From positions 2,604,001 through 2,668,000 of the forward strand of contig NZ_CP055930.1 in the NCBI RefSeq assembly GCF_013927005.1: a stretch of DNA of 64,000 bases, given 5' to 3'. Shown here piece after piece: positions 1 to 10,316 of this stretch. How positions within the stretch are numbered: the stretch's first letter is position 1; each line of letters opens with the position of its first letter. Both the position numbers and the translations under genes were made by a program. The notes beneath the pieces were generated by a model. The model was given only the letters and a program-made list of their open reading frames with translations, was not told the DNA's origin and ran no database searches. The stretch is from Enterobacter sp. RHBSTW-00175. GTDB lineage: Bacteria > Pseudomonadota > Gammaproteobacteria > Enterobacterales > Enterobacteriaceae.

Positions 1-91
1 CAGTTACTGGCTAACGCGATTGCAGTCACGGACTGAAACCCCTGCAATGCACGAGTTTGCGCTGTGGCTGGTGGGGAAGATGCAGAAATAA
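1..91 (+). CDS. ampR: LysR-type regulator AmpR, C-terminal end only
   Basis: The frame starting at base 2 reads 29 codons to a TAA at 89-91. The residues include SYWLTRLQSR and TPAMHEF, which match the conserved C-terminal tail of AmpR, the LysR-family activator of the chromosomal class C beta-lactamase gene ampC. AmpR senses cell-wall muropeptides in the cytoplasm. In Enterobacter and Citrobacter the order ampC-ampR-frdD is known, with ampR divergent from ampC and converging on frdD; strand and position here fit exactly. The rest of the gene and ampC itself lie left of the window. Only the tail is visible, so function is inferred from tail identity plus synteny. Confidence 0.85.
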   Translation, partial: SYWLTRLQSRTETPAMHEFALWLVGKMQK

Positions 92-118
92 AAAGGCCCG
101 CCGGATGGCGGGCCTTTT
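91..118. terminator. Bidirectional terminator between ampR and frdD
   Basis: An A-run, then the stem GGCCCGCC / GGCGGGCC with a four-base loop, then a T-run. It lies between the converging stop codons of ampR (91) and frdD (122) and can serve both strands. Confidence 0.85.
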
Positions 119-121
119 CAG

Positions 122-481
122 TCAGATGGTGACCACGGCAATCAGCGTGACCACGGTCAGAATGGTTGCCAGACCGTAGAATACCCATTTGCCGCTCGGG
201 ACATGGATTTTCAGGTCATGCATCGCATGGTGAATACGATGCAGACCACACCACAGCGGCAGGACAATCATCAGGAAGATGAATACGCGGCCAATAAAGC
301 TGCCCGCAAACGCCAGCACGCGATCGTAGCCAAGCGCATCGCCCGGGAACAGCCCCAGCGGCAGCATAATGCCAACCAGCAGGATGATAACCGGCGCGAT
401 GATGGCGCTCCACATGCCGCCTGCGCCAAACAGACCCCAGAAGACCGGCTCGTCTGAACGTTTTGGATTTGGATTGATCAC
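122..481 (-). CDS. frdD: Fumarate reductase membrane anchor subunit FrdD
   Basis: FrdD is one of the two membrane anchors of quinol:fumarate reductase, the terminal enzyme of anaerobic fumarate respiration. With FrdC it holds the FrdAB head on the inner membrane and forms the menaquinol sites. The 119-residue product, starting [16 protein letters not shown], matches the E. coli length and has three hydrophobic segments (about 20-45, 60-85, 95-119). The start is a GTG at 479-481, preceded by AGGAG six bases upstream. A longer in-frame extension to 511 runs into frdC's end and is not supported. It is the last gene of frdABCD. Confidence 0.96.
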   Translation of the reverse strand: MINPNPKRSDEPVFWGLFGAGGMWSAIIAPVIILLVGIMLPLGLFPGDALGYDRVLAFAGSFIGRVFIFLMIVLPLWCGLHRIHHAMHDLKIHVPSGKWVFYGLATILTVVTLIAVVTI

Positions 482-491
482 AGTAGTCTCC

Positions 492-887
492 TTACCAGAA
501 CAGTGCGACAAACAGAATGACCACAGTGACTATCGCCGTCACTGCCCACAGCCCTTTAATGACCGGCTCTGGCCCCATTTTCTCGCCTTTTACGATGATA
601 TTCGCCGCTTTTGGTGCCAGTTCAAACCAGGTTTTAGTATGAAGCAGCGCCGCTGCAAGCACGAGAAGGTTCAGGATCACCACAATCGGGTTTTGCAGGA
701 AGCCCACAAAATTCGCCCAGGTTTCCGGGCCATGTTTGAGGGCAAACACTCCGTACATCAGTTCAATGCTAAACCAGACCGCCGGTACAGCCGTGCCTTC
801 ACGCAGCATATAGAAGCGATAAAACGGCAGATTTTTCCACCAGGTGGACGGCATTGGCCGCACGTAGGCTTTGCGTTTAGTCGTCAT
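492..887 (-). CDS. frdC: Fumarate reductase membrane anchor subunit FrdC
   Basis: Membrane anchor of fumarate reductase, 131 residues as in E. coli ([12 protein letters not shown] start). It contains three hydrophobic helices and the conserved [20 protein letters not shown] stretch near the N-terminus, with the glutamate implicated in quinol oxidation. Two ATGs lie in tandem (887 and 890). AGGAG is six bases from the inner ATG and only three from the outer one, so the inner start is chosen. The gene is ten bases from frdD and ten from frdB, consistent with one polycistronic mRNA. Confidence 0.96.
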   Translation of the reverse strand: MTTKRKAYVRPMPSTWWKNLPFYRFYMLREGTAVPAVWFSIELMYGVFALKHGPETWANFVGFLQNPIVVILNLLVLAAALLHTKTWFELAPKAANIIVKGEKMGPEPVIKGLWAVTAIVTVVILFVALFW

Positions 888-897
888 CATGCACTCC

Positions 898-1632
898 TTA
901 GCGTGGTTTCAGGGTAGCGATAAGAAAGTCTTTCGAGCTTTCAACTTTACCCTGCTGAATGGCGGCGGCCGGATCGACATGCTTCGGACAGACTTCGGAG
1001 CAGTAACCGACAAAAGTACAGCTCCAGACGCCGTTCTGGCTGTTAAGCTGCGCCATACGTTCTTTTTTACCGTGGTCGCGGCTGTCTTCGTTATAGCGAT
1101 GCGCCAGGGTAATGGCCGCCGGGCCGATGAACTCTTTATTCAGACCGAACTGCGGACAGGCGGCATAGCACAGGCCGCAGTTGATGCAGCCGGAGAACTG
1201 ATGGTATTTCGCCATCTGCGCCGGGGTCTGGGTGTTTGGCCCCTGATCCGGTGTGCGCGGGTTGCCGATGATGTACGGCTTAATTGCTTCCAGGCTTTCG
1301 ATAAAGTGGGTCATATCGACCACCAGATCGCGCTCGATCGGGAAGTTGCCCAGCGCTTCAACCTTGATACCTTTGGTGTATTCGCGCAGGAAGGTCTTAC
1401 AAGCCAGCTTTGGCACCTTGTTGACCATCATGCCGCAGGAGCCGCAAATTGCCATACGGCAGGACCAGCGGTAGCTCAGGTCTGGTGCCAGGTTGTCTTT
1501 AATGTAGCCGAGCGCATCCAGCAGGGAGGTTTGCTCGTCGTAAGGCACTTCGTAGAAAGCGCTGTGCGGGGCGGAGTCCACTTCCGGGTTGTAGCGCACC
1601 ACTTCAACTTTCAGTTTTTGCATCTCAGCCAT
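898..1632 (-). CDS. frdB: Fumarate reductase iron-sulfur subunit FrdB
   Basis: Electron-transfer subunit carrying three Fe-S clusters between the flavin of FrdA and the quinol sites of FrdCD. Visible ligands are Cys58, 63, 66 and 78 ([2Fe-2S], ferredoxin-like N-domain), and Cys149, 152, 155, 159 with Cys205, 211, 215 for the [4Fe-4S] and [3Fe-4S] centres. The 244-residue length from the MAEM start equals E. coli. An upstream ATG at 1671 would add an arginine-rich stretch inside frdA and is rejected. It overlaps the 3' end of frdA by eight bases, suggesting translational coupling. Confidence 0.97.
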   Translation of the reverse strand: MAEMQKLKVEVVRYNPEVDSAPHSAFYEVPYDEQTSLLDALGYIKDNLAPDLSYRWSCRMAICGSCGMMVNKVPKLACKTFLREYTKGIKVEALGNFPIERDLVVDMTHFIESLEAIKPYIIGNPRTPDQGPNTQTPAQMAKYHQFSGCINCGLCYAACPQFGLNKEFIGPAAITLAHRYNEDSRDHGKKERMAQLNSQNGVWSCTFVGYCSEVCPKHVDPAAAIQQGKVESSKDFLIATLKPR

Positions 1633-3415
1633 TCGCCTTCTCCTTCTTCTCGGCGGCTTCTGCTTCTGCACCGTAAACGCGTTTCGCCGGCGGCAATGTG
1701 GTGATCTTCACGTCGCTGTAGTCCAGACGCGTGGTCCCATCCGCATCGCGCCAGGCGAGGGTGTGTTTCAGGAAGTTGACATCGTCACGTTCGGTGCAGC
1801 CTTCATCCAGACGCTGATGGGCGCCGCGTGACTCTTTACGGGCCAGCGCAGAGTGCGCCATACATTCGGCCACGTTCAGGCCGTGTCCCAGTTCAATGGT
1901 GTACAGCAGGTCGGTATTGAACACGCTGGAGGTATCGGTGATACGCACACGCTTGAAGCGCTCCTGCAACTCCGCCAGCTTATCGACGGTTTTTTGCATC
2001 AGCTCTGGCGTACGGTAAATACCACAGCCTTCTTCCATCGACAGGCCCATTTCATCGCGGATTTTCGACCAGTTTTCATTACCTTCCTGGTTGACGAGGT
2101 CTTTCAGGCGTTTTTCAACGTCTGCAACCTGTGCATCCAGTGCGGCGCTGTTGGCTTCGCCCGCTGTGGCGGCACGCTCCATCGCGCGCTCGCCCGCCAT
2201 GCGACCAAAGACGACCAGCTCTGCCAGTGAGTTCGATCCCAGACGGTTGGCGCCATGCAGGCCCACGGAGGAGCACTCGCCCACGGCGAACAGGCCTTTG
2301 ATACGGGTTTCACACTGCTGATCGGTTTCGATGCCGCCCATGGTGTAGTGCGCGGTTGGACGCACCGGAATCGGCTCTTTCACCGGATCGACGCCCACAT
2401 AGGCTTTTGACAGTTCACAGATGAACGGCAGACGTTCCAGTAATTTCTTCTCGCCCAGGTGACGCAGGTCGAGGTAGACCACATCGCCGCGCGGGGTAGG
2501 GATGGTGTTGCCTTTACGCCACTCGTGCCAGAAAGCCTGGGACACTTTGTCGCGTGGGCCAAGCTCCATATATTTGTTCTTCGGCTCGCCGAGCGGGGTT
2601 TCCGGGCCCATGCCGTAATCCTGCAAATAGCGGTAGCCGTTTTTGTTGACCAGAATCCCGCCTTCACCACGGCAACCTTCCGTCATCAGAATGCCAGAAC
2701 CCGGCAGGCCAGTTGGGTGATACTGGACAAACTCCATATCACGCAGTGGTACGCCGTGGCTGAGCGCCATACCCATCCCGTCGCCGGTGACGATCCCGCC
2801 GTTGGTGTTGTAGCGGTAAACACGGCCAGCGCCGCCGGTTGCCATCACCACGGCTTTCGCGCGGATTTGTACCAGTGTGCCTTCCATCATGTTCATCGCC
2901 ACCAGACCGCGCGCTTCGCCGTCATCCACGAGGATGTCGAGAACGAAATGTTCATCAAAGCGCTGAATTTGTGGGAACTGAAGGGAGGTCTGGAACAGGG
3001 TATGTAGCATGTGGAAGCCGGTTTTATCGGCGGCGAACCAGGTGCGTTCGATTTTCATCCCGCCGAAGCGGCGAACGTTCACGCTGCCATCCGGGCGGCG
3101 ACTCCACGGGCATCCCCACTGTTCGAGCTGGGTCATTTCCGTTGGACAATGGTGCACGAAGTAGTCGACGACATCCTGTTCGCAAAGCCAGTCACCCCCT
3201 GCAACCGTGTCGTGGAAATGGTATTCGAAGCTATCATGATCCTGCGCGACGGCGGCGGATCCCCCTTCAGCGGCAACCGTGTGGCTGCGCATAGGGTAGA
3301 CTTTTGAAATCAGTGCGATTTTAGCGTTTGGATTAGCCTGAGCTGCTGCAATTGCAGCACGTAATCCAGCACCGCCAGCGCCTATAACGGCAAGATCGGC
3401 TTGAAAAGTTTGCAC
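1625..3415 (-). CDS. frdA: Fumarate reductase flavoprotein subunit FrdA
   Basis: Catalytic subunit that reduces fumarate to succinate on the cytoplasmic face of the membrane. The N-terminal FAD motif [10 protein letters not shown] is at residues 12-21. His45 in the [10 protein letters not shown] segment corresponds to the residue that covalently carries FAD. The HYTMGGI and substrate-domain segments follow, and the C-terminus is lysine/glutamate-rich. At 596 residues it is a few shorter than the E. coli protein (602), all at the variable C-terminus. First gene of frdABCD, expressed from the FNR-type promoter at 3518-3565. Paralogous SdhA is excluded by the frdBCD context. Confidence 0.97.
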   Translation of the reverse strand: MQTFQADLAVIGAGGAGLRAAIAAAQANPNAKIALISKVYPMRSHTVAAEGGSAAVAQDHDSFEYHFHDTVAGGDWLCEQDVVDYFVHHCPTEMTQLEQWGCPWSRRPDGSVNVRRFGGMKIERTWFAADKTGFHMLHTLFQTSLQFPQIQRFDEHFVLDILVDDGEARGLVAMNMMEGTLVQIRAKAVVMATGGAGRVYRYNTNGGIVTGDGMGMALSHGVPLRDMEFVQYHPTGLPGSGILMTEGCRGEGGILVNKNGYRYLQDYGMGPETPLGEPKNKYMELGPRDKVSQAFWHEWRKGNTIPTPRGDVVYLDLRHLGEKKLLERLPFICELSKAYVGVDPVKEPIPVRPTAHYTMGGIETDQQCETRIKGLFAVGECSSVGLHGANRLGSNSLAELVVFGRMAGERAMERAATAGEANSAALDAQVADVEKRLKDLVNQEGNENWSKIRDEMGLSMEEGCGIYRTPELMQKTVDKLAELQERFKRVRITDTSSVFNTDLLYTIELGHGLNVAECMAHSALARKESRGAHQRLDEGCTERDDVNFLKHTLAWRDADGTTRLDYSDVKITTLPPAKRVYGAEAEAAEKKEKANG

Positions 3416-3517
3416 GACATTCCTCCAGGTTTTTGTTATTTCGCAATGCGATGAACTAAAGGTAGCTCACCTGCCCGGGCGGGCTATCGCGAAAGCGTTT
3501 CCACTGCTCCTTTATGG

Positions 3518-3565
3518 GTAAAACAGTATAACCGTGTGGATGTGAGGGAAATTTGACGTGTTCGA
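3518..3565 (-). promoter_or_regulatory. frd promoter with FNR-like site
   Basis: Reading the minus strand, a TATACT -10 box lies at 3530-3525. The half-conserved dyad TCGAACACGTCAAA (3565-3552) is centred about 41 bases upstream of the expected start. That is the class II position of FNR and matches the arrangement of the E. coli frd promoter (TTGAT-N4-ATCAA consensus, imperfect in frd). Site assignment is by pattern and synteny only. The rest of the 310-base frdA-epmA gap is AT-rich and presumably holds the epmA promoter, which I could not pinpoint. Confidence 0.6.
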
Positions 3566-3725
3566 TTTTTTTGCTGTTATGTGCAATGATTTATCATTGT
3601 GATTGATGAATTACGTCACGAAATAACAGCCTTCAATGAAATCCGCTAATTTACTGCGCAAAATTTGTCTCTGTCTCCGCTAACGAGTAGACTTCGTGCC
3701 CTTGTGTGAAATCGGAGAAGAACTC

Positions 3726-4703
3726 ATGAGCGAAACGGCCACCTGGCAGCCGAGCGCGTCCATCCCTAATTTGTTAAAACGCGCAGCAATTATGGCGGAG
3801 ATCCGCCGTTTCTTTGCCGATCGCGGTGTACTTGAGGTGGAAACGCCGTGCATGAGTCAGGCAACGGTTACCGATATTCATTTGGTCCCGTTCGAAACCC
3901 GTTTTGTTGGTCCTGGCCATTCACAGGGCATGAATCTGTATCTGATGACCAGCCCGGAATACCACATGAAGCGCCTGCTGGCTGCGGGCTGTGGCCCGGT
4001 GTATCAGCTGTGCCGCAGCTTCCGCAATGAAGAGATGGGACGTCACCATAACCCGGAATTCACCATGCTGGAGTGGTATCGCCCGCATTATGATATGTAC
4101 CGCCTGATGAATGAGGTGGACGATCTGCTGCAACAGGTACTGGATTGCGCGGAAGCCGAAACGCTCTCCTATCAACAGGCGTTCCAGCGCTATCTGGAAA
4201 TTGATCCGCTGTCAGCCGACAAAACGCAGTTGCGTGAAGTGGCGGCTAAGCTTGATTTAAGCAACGTGGCGGATACTGAAGAAGACCGCGATACGCTGCT
4301 GCAACTGCTGTTCACCTTTGGCGTTGAGCCGCAGATTGGCAAAGACCGGCCTGCTTTTGTTTACCACTTCCCGGCAAGCCAGGCTTCTCTGGCGCAGATC
4401 AGCACCGAAGATCACCGCGTGGCGGAACGCTTTGAGGTTTACTACAAAGGCATTGAGCTGGCGAACGGGTTCCACGAACTGACCGATGCTCGCGAACAGC
4501 AGCAGCGCTTTGAGCAGGACAACCGCAAGCGTAATGCGCGTGGCCTGCCGCAGCAGCCGATTGATACCAATCTGCTGGAGGCCCTGAAAGCCGGTCTGCC
4601 AGATTGCTCCGGCGTGGCGCTGGGTGTTGACCGCCTGGTGATGCTGGCGCTGGGGGCCGAGCAGTTGGGTGATGTGATTGCCTTTACGGTTGATCGCGCC
4701 TGA
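3726..4703 (+). CDS. epmA: Elongation factor P--(R)-beta-lysine ligase EpmA
   Basis: Class II lysyl-tRNA-synthetase-like enzyme (formerly PoxA/GenX/YjeA) that attaches (R)-beta-lysine to a conserved lysine of EF-P, helping ribosomes through polyproline stretches. The 325-residue length equals E. coli. Class II motifs are visible: [20 protein letters not shown] (motif 2) and [12 protein letters not shown] (motif 3). There is no N-terminal anticodon-binding domain, as expected. The ATG at 3726 is preceded by GGAG; an upstream in-frame ATG at 3696 adds ten residues with no homology. Divergent from frdA; partners epmB and efp lie elsewhere. Confidence 0.96.
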   Translation: MSETATWQPSASIPNLLKRAAIMAEIRRFFADRGVLEVETPCMSQATVTDIHLVPFETRFVGPGHSQGMNLYLMTSPEYHMKRLLAAGCGPVYQLCRSFRNEEMGRHHNPEFTMLEWYRPHYDMYRLMNEVDDLLQQVLDCAEAETLSYQQAFQRYLEIDPLSADKTQLREVAAKLDLSNVADTEEDRDTLLQLLFTFGVEPQIGKDRPAFVYHFPASQASLAQISTEDHRVAERFEVYYKGIELANGFHELTDAREQQQRFEQDNRKRNARGLPQQPIDTNLLEALKAGLPDCSGVALGVDRLVMLALGAEQLGDVIAFTVDRA

Positions 4704-4713
4704 TAGCACTTCA

Positions 4714-4741
4714 CGGTGTGCGGCCAACAGGCCGCACACCG
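4714..4741. terminator. Hairpin between convergent epmA and mscM
   Basis: A perfect 12-bp stem (CGGTGTGCGGCC / GGCCGCACACCG) with an AACA loop lies between the two converging genes. There is no strong T-run on either side, so it may act as a roadblock or 3' stabiliser rather than a classic intrinsic terminator. Confidence 0.65.
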
Positions 4742-4747
4742 CTTACA

Positions 4748-7700
4748 CTACAAACTTCCCGCCGGGCGCTTACGCGCCGCTGATGTCACCGTTCTTGCTG
4801 TCTTACGACCATCCAGACTTTCCAGACGCATCTGGAATGGAGGGAACGGCATATCGATACCGTGTTCGCGGAAGCCAGCCAGAATCAGCTGGTGGATCTC
4901 GTGGCGCAGCGGCATTCGGTGGCCCATTTCAGCCGCATAAATTCGCAGCTCAAAAATCTGGATCCCCTGCTGTAAATCGACCAGGAAAACTTCCGGTGCC
5001 GGGTTGTCTATCACCAGCGAGCAGCGCTCTGCGGCGGTGTACAGGATCTGCGTCACCTCTTCGCTGTTCGCATCGGATGGCGCAGGCACAGTCAGCACCA
5101 CACGCGTAACGGAGTCTGACAGCGACCAGTTGATAAACTGCTCGGTGATAAACGCCTTATTTGGCACGATGATCTCTTTACGGTCCCAGTCGCTGATCGT
5201 TGTCGCACGGGTGTTGATCCTGGTGACGCTGCCGGTTAAATCGCGGATCGTCACCGTATCGCCAATGCGGATCGGTTTTTCAAACAGGATGATCAGGCCG
5301 GAAACAAAGTTGGCAAAAATCTCCTGCAAGCCAAAGCCCAGGCCAACGGTCAGTGCGGCAACCAGCCACTGTAGCTTCGACCACTCAATACCAATCATCG
5401 AGAAGCCAACCAGCCCACCAAACAGCATGATCAGATATTTGGTGATGGTGGTAATGGCATATCCCGTACCTGGCGCTAAATCCAGGTGTTGCAGCAGCGC
5501 CAGCTCCAGCAGAGCAGGGAAGTTACGGATAAGCTGCGTGGTGATGATCAGCACCAGAATCGCAATCAGCACCGCGCCCAGGGTGATAGGTTCGAGGCTT
5601 TCGACGCCCTGTACCGTCGAGGTGACATCCCACAGCGAAATGTTTTCGAGGAAACCAAACGCAGAGTGGATCTCAGACCACAGGAAAATCACCGAGAGCA
5701 GGGCAATCAGCATCAGGATCGAGCGTACCAGTCGCAGGGACTGGGTACTGATAGCATCAAGATCCAGTTCAACATCATCCGCGTCGGTGTTTCCTTCCGT
5801 GCTGTTGGTATGGTGCGATTCCTCTTCACCCCGCGCACGCTGCGCGAGGATCTCCGCGCGGCGGTGCTTGGCACGATCGAACGCCAGCCTGCGGCGCTGG
5901 ATAAGCATCCATCGGCGGATGACGTGGTAGACCACCAGGAGCAGGAACCAGATGGCGACTGACGTTTCCAGTCGCGCCAGCAGCGCCTGCGCCGTGGCCA
6001 GATACCCGACAGCTGCCGCCAGGATCGCCGCCAGCGGGGCGCTGAGCAGCAGGTTCCACAGCAGGCGGTTAAACATGTTTTCGCCGCTGCCGGTTTTGTC
6101 GAGATACAGCGGAATACCAGCGCGCTTAAGGCTTAACGTCACCATCGCCAGCGCGCCACAAATCAACATGAAGCACAGGCGGCCCAGCGAGCCGGAGAAT
6201 TCACGGTCATTGAGATTATCGAACATGATAAGCGCCATGATCAGTGGCACGATAAGCCCGATGCTCATCAGGTAGTAACGCATGGCTCGCGCCACGCGAT
6301 TACGTGGCCAGCCAAAGTGGGCAATGAACAGACCGTTCGGACGGGCGAATGTGGCGCAAATCATCACTACCCACAGCAGCGGAACAGTGGCGGTCACACC
6401 ATCACCAATGGCCACCGCCAGCGGATAAGGCCAGGCTTCCCGCAGGCCGTAACCGAGCGTCATCCACAGCACAGGCAGCGGCGAGGCAACGAGAATCGAC
6501 CAGAATACCGTGCGTAGCGTTAGCCAGAAGTGATCCTGGGTCACCTTACCGACGCGCGCACTGGAGCGTTCCAGGAAGCGAGTGAAGTGCCTGCGCGAGT
6601 AAATACTACAACCCACCAGAATCAATGCTCCCAGCAGCGGGAAGATAGTCTCTTTGCTGGTGAGCATCATCACGCTGGCCTGGCCCAGTTGGCTGAAGGT
6701 ATCCATCGAGATGAGGCGGCGCAGATCCTGCACGATTTCAATCGGCCAGGAGAAGGTCATTGGGCGGACGTCAGAGGTCCAGAACAGGTAGCGGTGCGTT
6801 GCCTCGTTCACTTCTTTCAGCGCATCTTCAAGCTGGCTGTTAGAGACTTTCAGCTTGGTGAGTTCGAGGATAAGCGTATCGCCACCCTGAAGCAGTGAAT
6901 TCAGCAGCTCGCGCTGGGTGCGCATTTGTGCGTCAAGAATTCGGTTTTGCTCACTGGTCAGCGGCTGCCCGTCGGCCTGACGGATCTGGCGGATTTGCGG
7001 CTGTTTGTTAAGGAGATCTTCAAAATGCAGGCGCTGGACGCGCAGTTGCGCCATTTCAGTATCAAGCTGTTGTGGCTTTGGCATTTCCGGCAAGCGGGCA
7101 ACCTGCGCACGTAGCGCTTCGCCCAGCAGGTTTGAGGAGCCGAGCCACTGGGATTGCTCGCGCAGGGTATTCAGCGCCTGGCGTACCTGCAAGGTTTGGT
7201 TAGTGGCCTGACGCTGTTGCGATGCCACCAGATCCATACGCTGTGCTTGCTGGTTCAGGGCGGCCGAAAGCTCGCGGTTGACCTTAAACTGATCGACAAT
7301 CCCGACGGGCAGGTTATCGCTGTTTTCGGCAAGTAATTCAGTGCTTTCCAGCGCCCGTTCGGCTTCACGCTGGCGCTGGCTGTTTAACTGGTTACGCAAG
7401 GCCTGTAACCAGGCATCCAGCTGCTGGCTCTGTTTTTGCGCCAGCTCAGAACGCATCCGCGACAGCTCCTGGCGGTTGTTGGCAGAAAGCTGCGCCAGCT
7501 CCAGCTCATCCACCAGGGCTTTGAGTCTGGCGGATTCAGCCTGAATCCCCAGATTCTGCGCCTGGTTTAGCGGGGTATTACCGGTCTGTGTTCCGACACG
7601 TCGCTCGACTTCACTGAGCTGGCGGCGGGCATCGGTTTGCTGTTGTGGAAGCTGGTTGAGCGAGTCGGCAATTTCACGTGCACGCTCCTGCTCCTGCTGA

Positions 7701-8071
7701 GCCATGCGACTCTTTTCCAGAAGCTGGCTGCTGACTTGCAGGATCTCCTGGTTAAGCGCGTCGGAGGTCATGCCCTCAGGCACCACGCGTGGTTCATCGC
7801 GCAGATTATTAAGCTGCGTGCGCAGCGTTTGCGAAAGTTTGGGGAAGTTATCGATAACCTGCTGATATTGCTGAGCGCGCTCAAGGGAACCTTTGCGTTC
7901 CTCAAGCGCGTTCAGCGCGGCCTGGAGGGCTTCGACGGTTTCAGGCTGTGCGGGTTTTGCCGCTTTTGCCTGCTCCAGCTCCTGGGTTATCTGTTTGGCG
8001 TCGGGGGCTGTCGCTGCGTACGCCCCCATGCTGAGGCACCAGGCCATCAGTAGTACGATAATCGGGCGCAC
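4748..8071 (-). CDS. mscM: Miniconductance mechanosensitive channel MscM
   Basis: Large MscS-superfamily channel (YjeP) that opens under membrane tension during hypo-osmotic shock. The 1107-residue product equals E. coli. It has a signal sequence ending about residue 20 (LMAWCLSMGAYA), then a long Gln/Glu/Leu-rich periplasmic coiled-coil domain (about 25-460). About eleven membrane helices follow, then the pore and beta domain (VGLGFGLQEIFANFVSG, FEKPIRIGDTV) and a C-terminal alpha/beta domain. The start chosen is GTG at 8069-8071 with AGGA upstream. Extending to 8116 would overlap psd and lose the signal-peptide N-terminus. It is 19 bases behind psd, so probably co-transcribed. Confidence 0.94.
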   Translation of the reverse strand: MRPIIVLLMAWCLSMGAYAATAPDAKQITQELEQAKAAKPAQPETVEALQAALNALEERKGSLERAQQYQQVIDNFPKLSQTLRTQLNNLRDEPRVVPEGMTSDALNQEILQVSSQLLEKSRMAQQEQERAREIADSLNQLPQQQTDARRQLSEVERRVGTQTGNTPLNQAQNLGIQAESARLKALVDELELAQLSANNRQELSRMRSELAQKQSQQLDAWLQALRNQLNSQRQREAERALESTELLAENSDNLPVGIVDQFKVNRELSAALNQQAQRMDLVASQQRQATNQTLQVRQALNTLREQSQWLGSSNLLGEALRAQVARLPEMPKPQQLDTEMAQLRVQRLHFEDLLNKQPQIRQIRQADGQPLTSEQNRILDAQMRTQRELLNSLLQGGDTLILELTKLKVSNSQLEDALKEVNEATHRYLFWTSDVRPMTFSWPIEIVQDLRRLISMDTFSQLGQASVMMLTSKETIFPLLGALILVGCSIYSRRHFTRFLERSSARVGKVTQDHFWLTLRTVFWSILVASPLPVLWMTLGYGLREAWPYPLAVAIGDGVTATVPLLWVVMICATFARPNGLFIAHFGWPRNRVARAMRYYLMSIGLIVPLIMALIMFDNLNDREFSGSLGRLCFMLICGALAMVTLSLKRAGIPLYLDKTGSGENMFNRLLWNLLLSAPLAAILAAAVGYLATAQALLARLETSVAIWFLLLVVYHVIRRWMLIQRRRLAFDRAKHRRAEILAQRARGEEESHHTNSTEGNTDADDVELDLDAISTQSLRLVRSILMLIALLSVIFLWSEIHSAFGFLENISLWDVTSTVQGVESLEPITLGAVLIAILVLIITTQLIRNFPALLELALLQHLDLAPGTGYAITTITKYLIMLFGGLVGFSMIGIEWSKLQWLVAALTVGLGFGLQEIFANFVSGLIILFEKPIRIGDTVTIRDLTGSVTRINTRATTISDWDRKEIIVPNKAFITEQFINWSLSDSVTRVVLTVPAPSDANSEEVTQILYTAAERCSLVIDNPAPEVFLVDLQQGIQIFELRIYAAEMGHRMPLRHEIHQLILAGFREHGIDMPFPPFQMRLESLDGRKTARTVTSAARKRPAGSL

Positions 8072-8090
8072 GTCAGCGGTCCTTCTGTTG

Positions 8091-9059
8091 TTAGCCTTCG
8101 TCTTTTTTGTCGTCAACCAGTGGGCTGGCGTCGTGCTCTGCTGTTACCTCTTCTTCTGCCAGCGGAGCAGGCTCTGCGTCCGGCGTGGCGAAGGTTTCAG
8201 TAGAAACGGCCAGCGGCTGACCCAGTTTCGTTACTGACAGGCTTTCCAGCTGCTCTGCAAGGTTAACTTTACCCGGTGCAAACAGGTTGATAACCGTAGA
8301 GCCCAGCTTGAAGCGGCCCATTTCCTGGCCTTTCAGCAGTGCCACGGAGCCTTCTGCTTCGCCCGCAGGCCATGTCCAGCGCTTGATAACACCTTCACGT
8401 GGCGGGGTGATGGTGCCCGCCCATACGGTTTCAATGCTGCCTACAATGGTAGCACCCACCAGAATCTGCGCCATTGGGCCAAATTCAGTATCAAACAGGC
8501 AGATGACGCGTTCGTTACGGGCGAACAGGTTCGGGACGTTCTGCGCGGTCAGGTGGTTCACAGAGAACAGGTCACCTGGCACATAGATCATTTCACGCAG
8601 GATGCCGTTGCATGGCATATGCACGCGGTGATAGTCGCGCGGCGAAAGATAGGTGGTAGCGAATGACCCATTGCGGAACAGGTCAGCCATCAGGTAATTA
8701 CCCGCCAGCAGCGCTTCCAGGCTGTAGTTGTGGCCTTTCGCCTGCAAAATTTTGTCGTCTTCGATTTTACCGAGCTGGCTGATGACGCCGTCAGCAGGCA
8801 TGACCAGCACGTTAGGATCGGTGTTTACCGGGCGAACGTCTTCGCGCAGGGGACGGACGAAGAACTCGTTGAAAGTGCGGTAGCTGGCTGTGTCCGGCTT
8901 CTGCGCCTCTTTCATATCGACCTTGTAGTATTTCACGAACAGGTCGATGACCAGTTTGGTCAGCCAGCCAGCTCGTTTGCTCGCGCCCCAGCCCGCCAGG
9001 CGAGTGAGCCACAGTTTTGGCAGAATGTATTGAAGCGAAAGTTTAAATGAGTTTAACAA
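8091..9059 (-). CDS. psd: Phosphatidylserine decarboxylase proenzyme Psd
   Basis: Makes phosphatidylethanolamine from phosphatidylserine at the inner membrane. The proenzyme self-cleaves at the LGST motif (serine near residue 254), generating the alpha chain with its pyruvoyl group. The motif is intact in [12 protein letters not shown]. The 322-residue length equals E. coli. The start is TTG at 9057-9059, with GGAGG five bases upstream. An ATG at 9101 adds 14 residues lacking homology and has no comparable ribosome site. The acidic C-terminal tail (PAPLAEEEV...) is typical of enteric Psd. Upstream neighbour rsgA is on the same strand; mscM follows. Confidence 0.95.
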   Translation of the reverse strand: MLNSFKLSLQYILPKLWLTRLAGWGASKRAGWLTKLVIDLFVKYYKVDMKEAQKPDTASYRTFNEFFVRPLREDVRPVNTDPNVLVMPADGVISQLGKIEDDKILQAKGHNYSLEALLAGNYLMADLFRNGSFATTYLSPRDYHRVHMPCNGILREMIYVPGDLFSVNHLTAQNVPNLFARNERVICLFDTEFGPMAQILVGATIVGSIETVWAGTITPPREGVIKRWTWPAGEAEGSVALLKGQEMGRFKLGSTVINLFAPGKVNLAEQLESLSVTKLGQPLAVSTETFATPDAEPAPLAEEEVTAEHDASPLVDDKKDEG

Positions 9060-9156
9060 GGTAGCCTCCAGGCCATTGTTTTGTCGTTCCTGATCCGGCA
9101 TTACGCTGCCGGAACCTGAAAAAAGGGGACGATTTTAGCGATGCTTAGCTTAGTTG

Positions 9157-10209
9157 TCAGTTATCAGAATCAGAAAAGTTTTTACGCGTTTTTACGTCTT
9201 CCATGCTCTCAAGAATGCGGTGATAGTTTTCAAAGCGGGTTTCCGCAATTTCACCGTTCTCTACCGCTTCGCGGATAGCGCAACCCGGATCGTTATCGTG
9301 TTTGCAGTCGCGATATTTGCAAGCGCCTAAATAATCATGGAATTCGACAAAACCGTTGAAGATTTGTTCCGGCTCGAGGTGCCAGAGGCCGAATTCACGC
9401 ACGCCCGGGGAGTCGATCACGTCGCCGCCATGGGGGAAGTGATACAGCCGCGAGGCGGTGGTGGTGTGCTGGCCCAGACCCGAGACATTGGACACATCGT
9501 TAGTCAGGATCTCTTGCTGGAGGCCAAGCAGGTTATTCAGCAGGCTGGATTTACCCACGCCGGATTGACCTGCAAAGATGCTGATCCGATCGGTCAGCGC
9601 TTCTTCTAACGGTTTCAGCCCATCTTTGGTGTGGCTGGAGACCATCAGCACGCGATAACCAATCTTGCGGTAGATATCCATCTGCTCGTTAACAAAGGCC
9701 ATGCCGTCGTCATCCAGCAGATCGATTTTGTTCAACACGATGATCGGTTCAACCTGAAGCGTTTCGCAAGCAACGAGGTAGCGGTCGATGATATTGAGCG
9801 AAAGCTCCGGCAAAATCGCCGAAACGATGACGATCTGGTCAATGTTGGCAGCAATCGGTTTTACGCCATCATAGAAATCAGGGCGGGTCAGTACCGACGT
9901 GCGTTCATGCACGGCTTCAACGATACCTTTCACCGTCACGCCTTCCGCGGCTTCTTTGCCTGGACGCCAGACCACGCGGTCACCGGTAACCAGTGAACGG
10001 ATGGTGCGACGGATATTACAACGGTGGATATCCCCGCCGGCGGATTCGACATCGGCATGCATACCAAAACGGCTAATCACGACACCTTCTGTCGCTTCGC
10101 CAAACAGGTTGTCGTCGTAATCCGGCTTCTCCGAAGTGGTTTTAAGACGGCGCTGGTGATTGGCGTTGACGCGGCGCTGCTGCCCTTTGGAGAGTTTATT
10201 TTTACTCAA
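9157..10209 (-). CDS. rsgA: Small-ribosomal-subunit biogenesis GTPase RsgA
   Basis: Circularly permuted GTPase that checks late 30S maturation and releases RbfA. Domains in order are an OB-fold (about 40-110), a GTPase core with G4 NKID preceding the G1 loop GQSGVGKSS (about 213-221), and a zinc-binding C-terminus with the [14 protein letters not shown] ligands. Its 350 residues equal E. coli when started at the TTG at 10207-10209. AGGAG is nine bases upstream; a GTG six bases earlier is too close to it. An ATG at 10242 would add 11 unconserved residues. It is divergent from orn. Confidence 0.94.
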   Translation of the reverse strand: MSKNKLSKGQQRRVNANHQRRLKTTSEKPDYDDNLFGEATEGVVISRFGMHADVESAGGDIHRCNIRRTIRSLVTGDRVVWRPGKEAAEGVTVKGIVEAVHERTSVLTRPDFYDGVKPIAANIDQIVIVSAILPELSLNIIDRYLVACETLQVEPIIVLNKIDLLDDDGMAFVNEQMDIYRKIGYRVLMVSSHTKDGLKPLEEALTDRISIFAGQSGVGKSSLLNNLLGLQQEILTNDVSNVSGLGQHTTTASRLYHFPHGGDVIDSPGVREFGLWHLEPEQIFNGFVEFHDYLGACKYRDCKHDNDPGCAIREAVENGEIAETRFENYHRILESMEDVKTRKNFSDSDN

Positions 10210-10316
10210 TCGCACTGGCTCCTGGTCGCCCGTGATGGGCAAAACCTCTATGATACACTCTAATTAATACTAGTTAACCTGCTACTGCCGGTTATGCGAG
10301 AAGGGTGGAAAATAAC

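Noticed and set aside
871..1704. 277-codon plus-strand frame over frdB/frdA
   Set aside because: Antisense to well-conserved frdB and frdA; no family resemblance.
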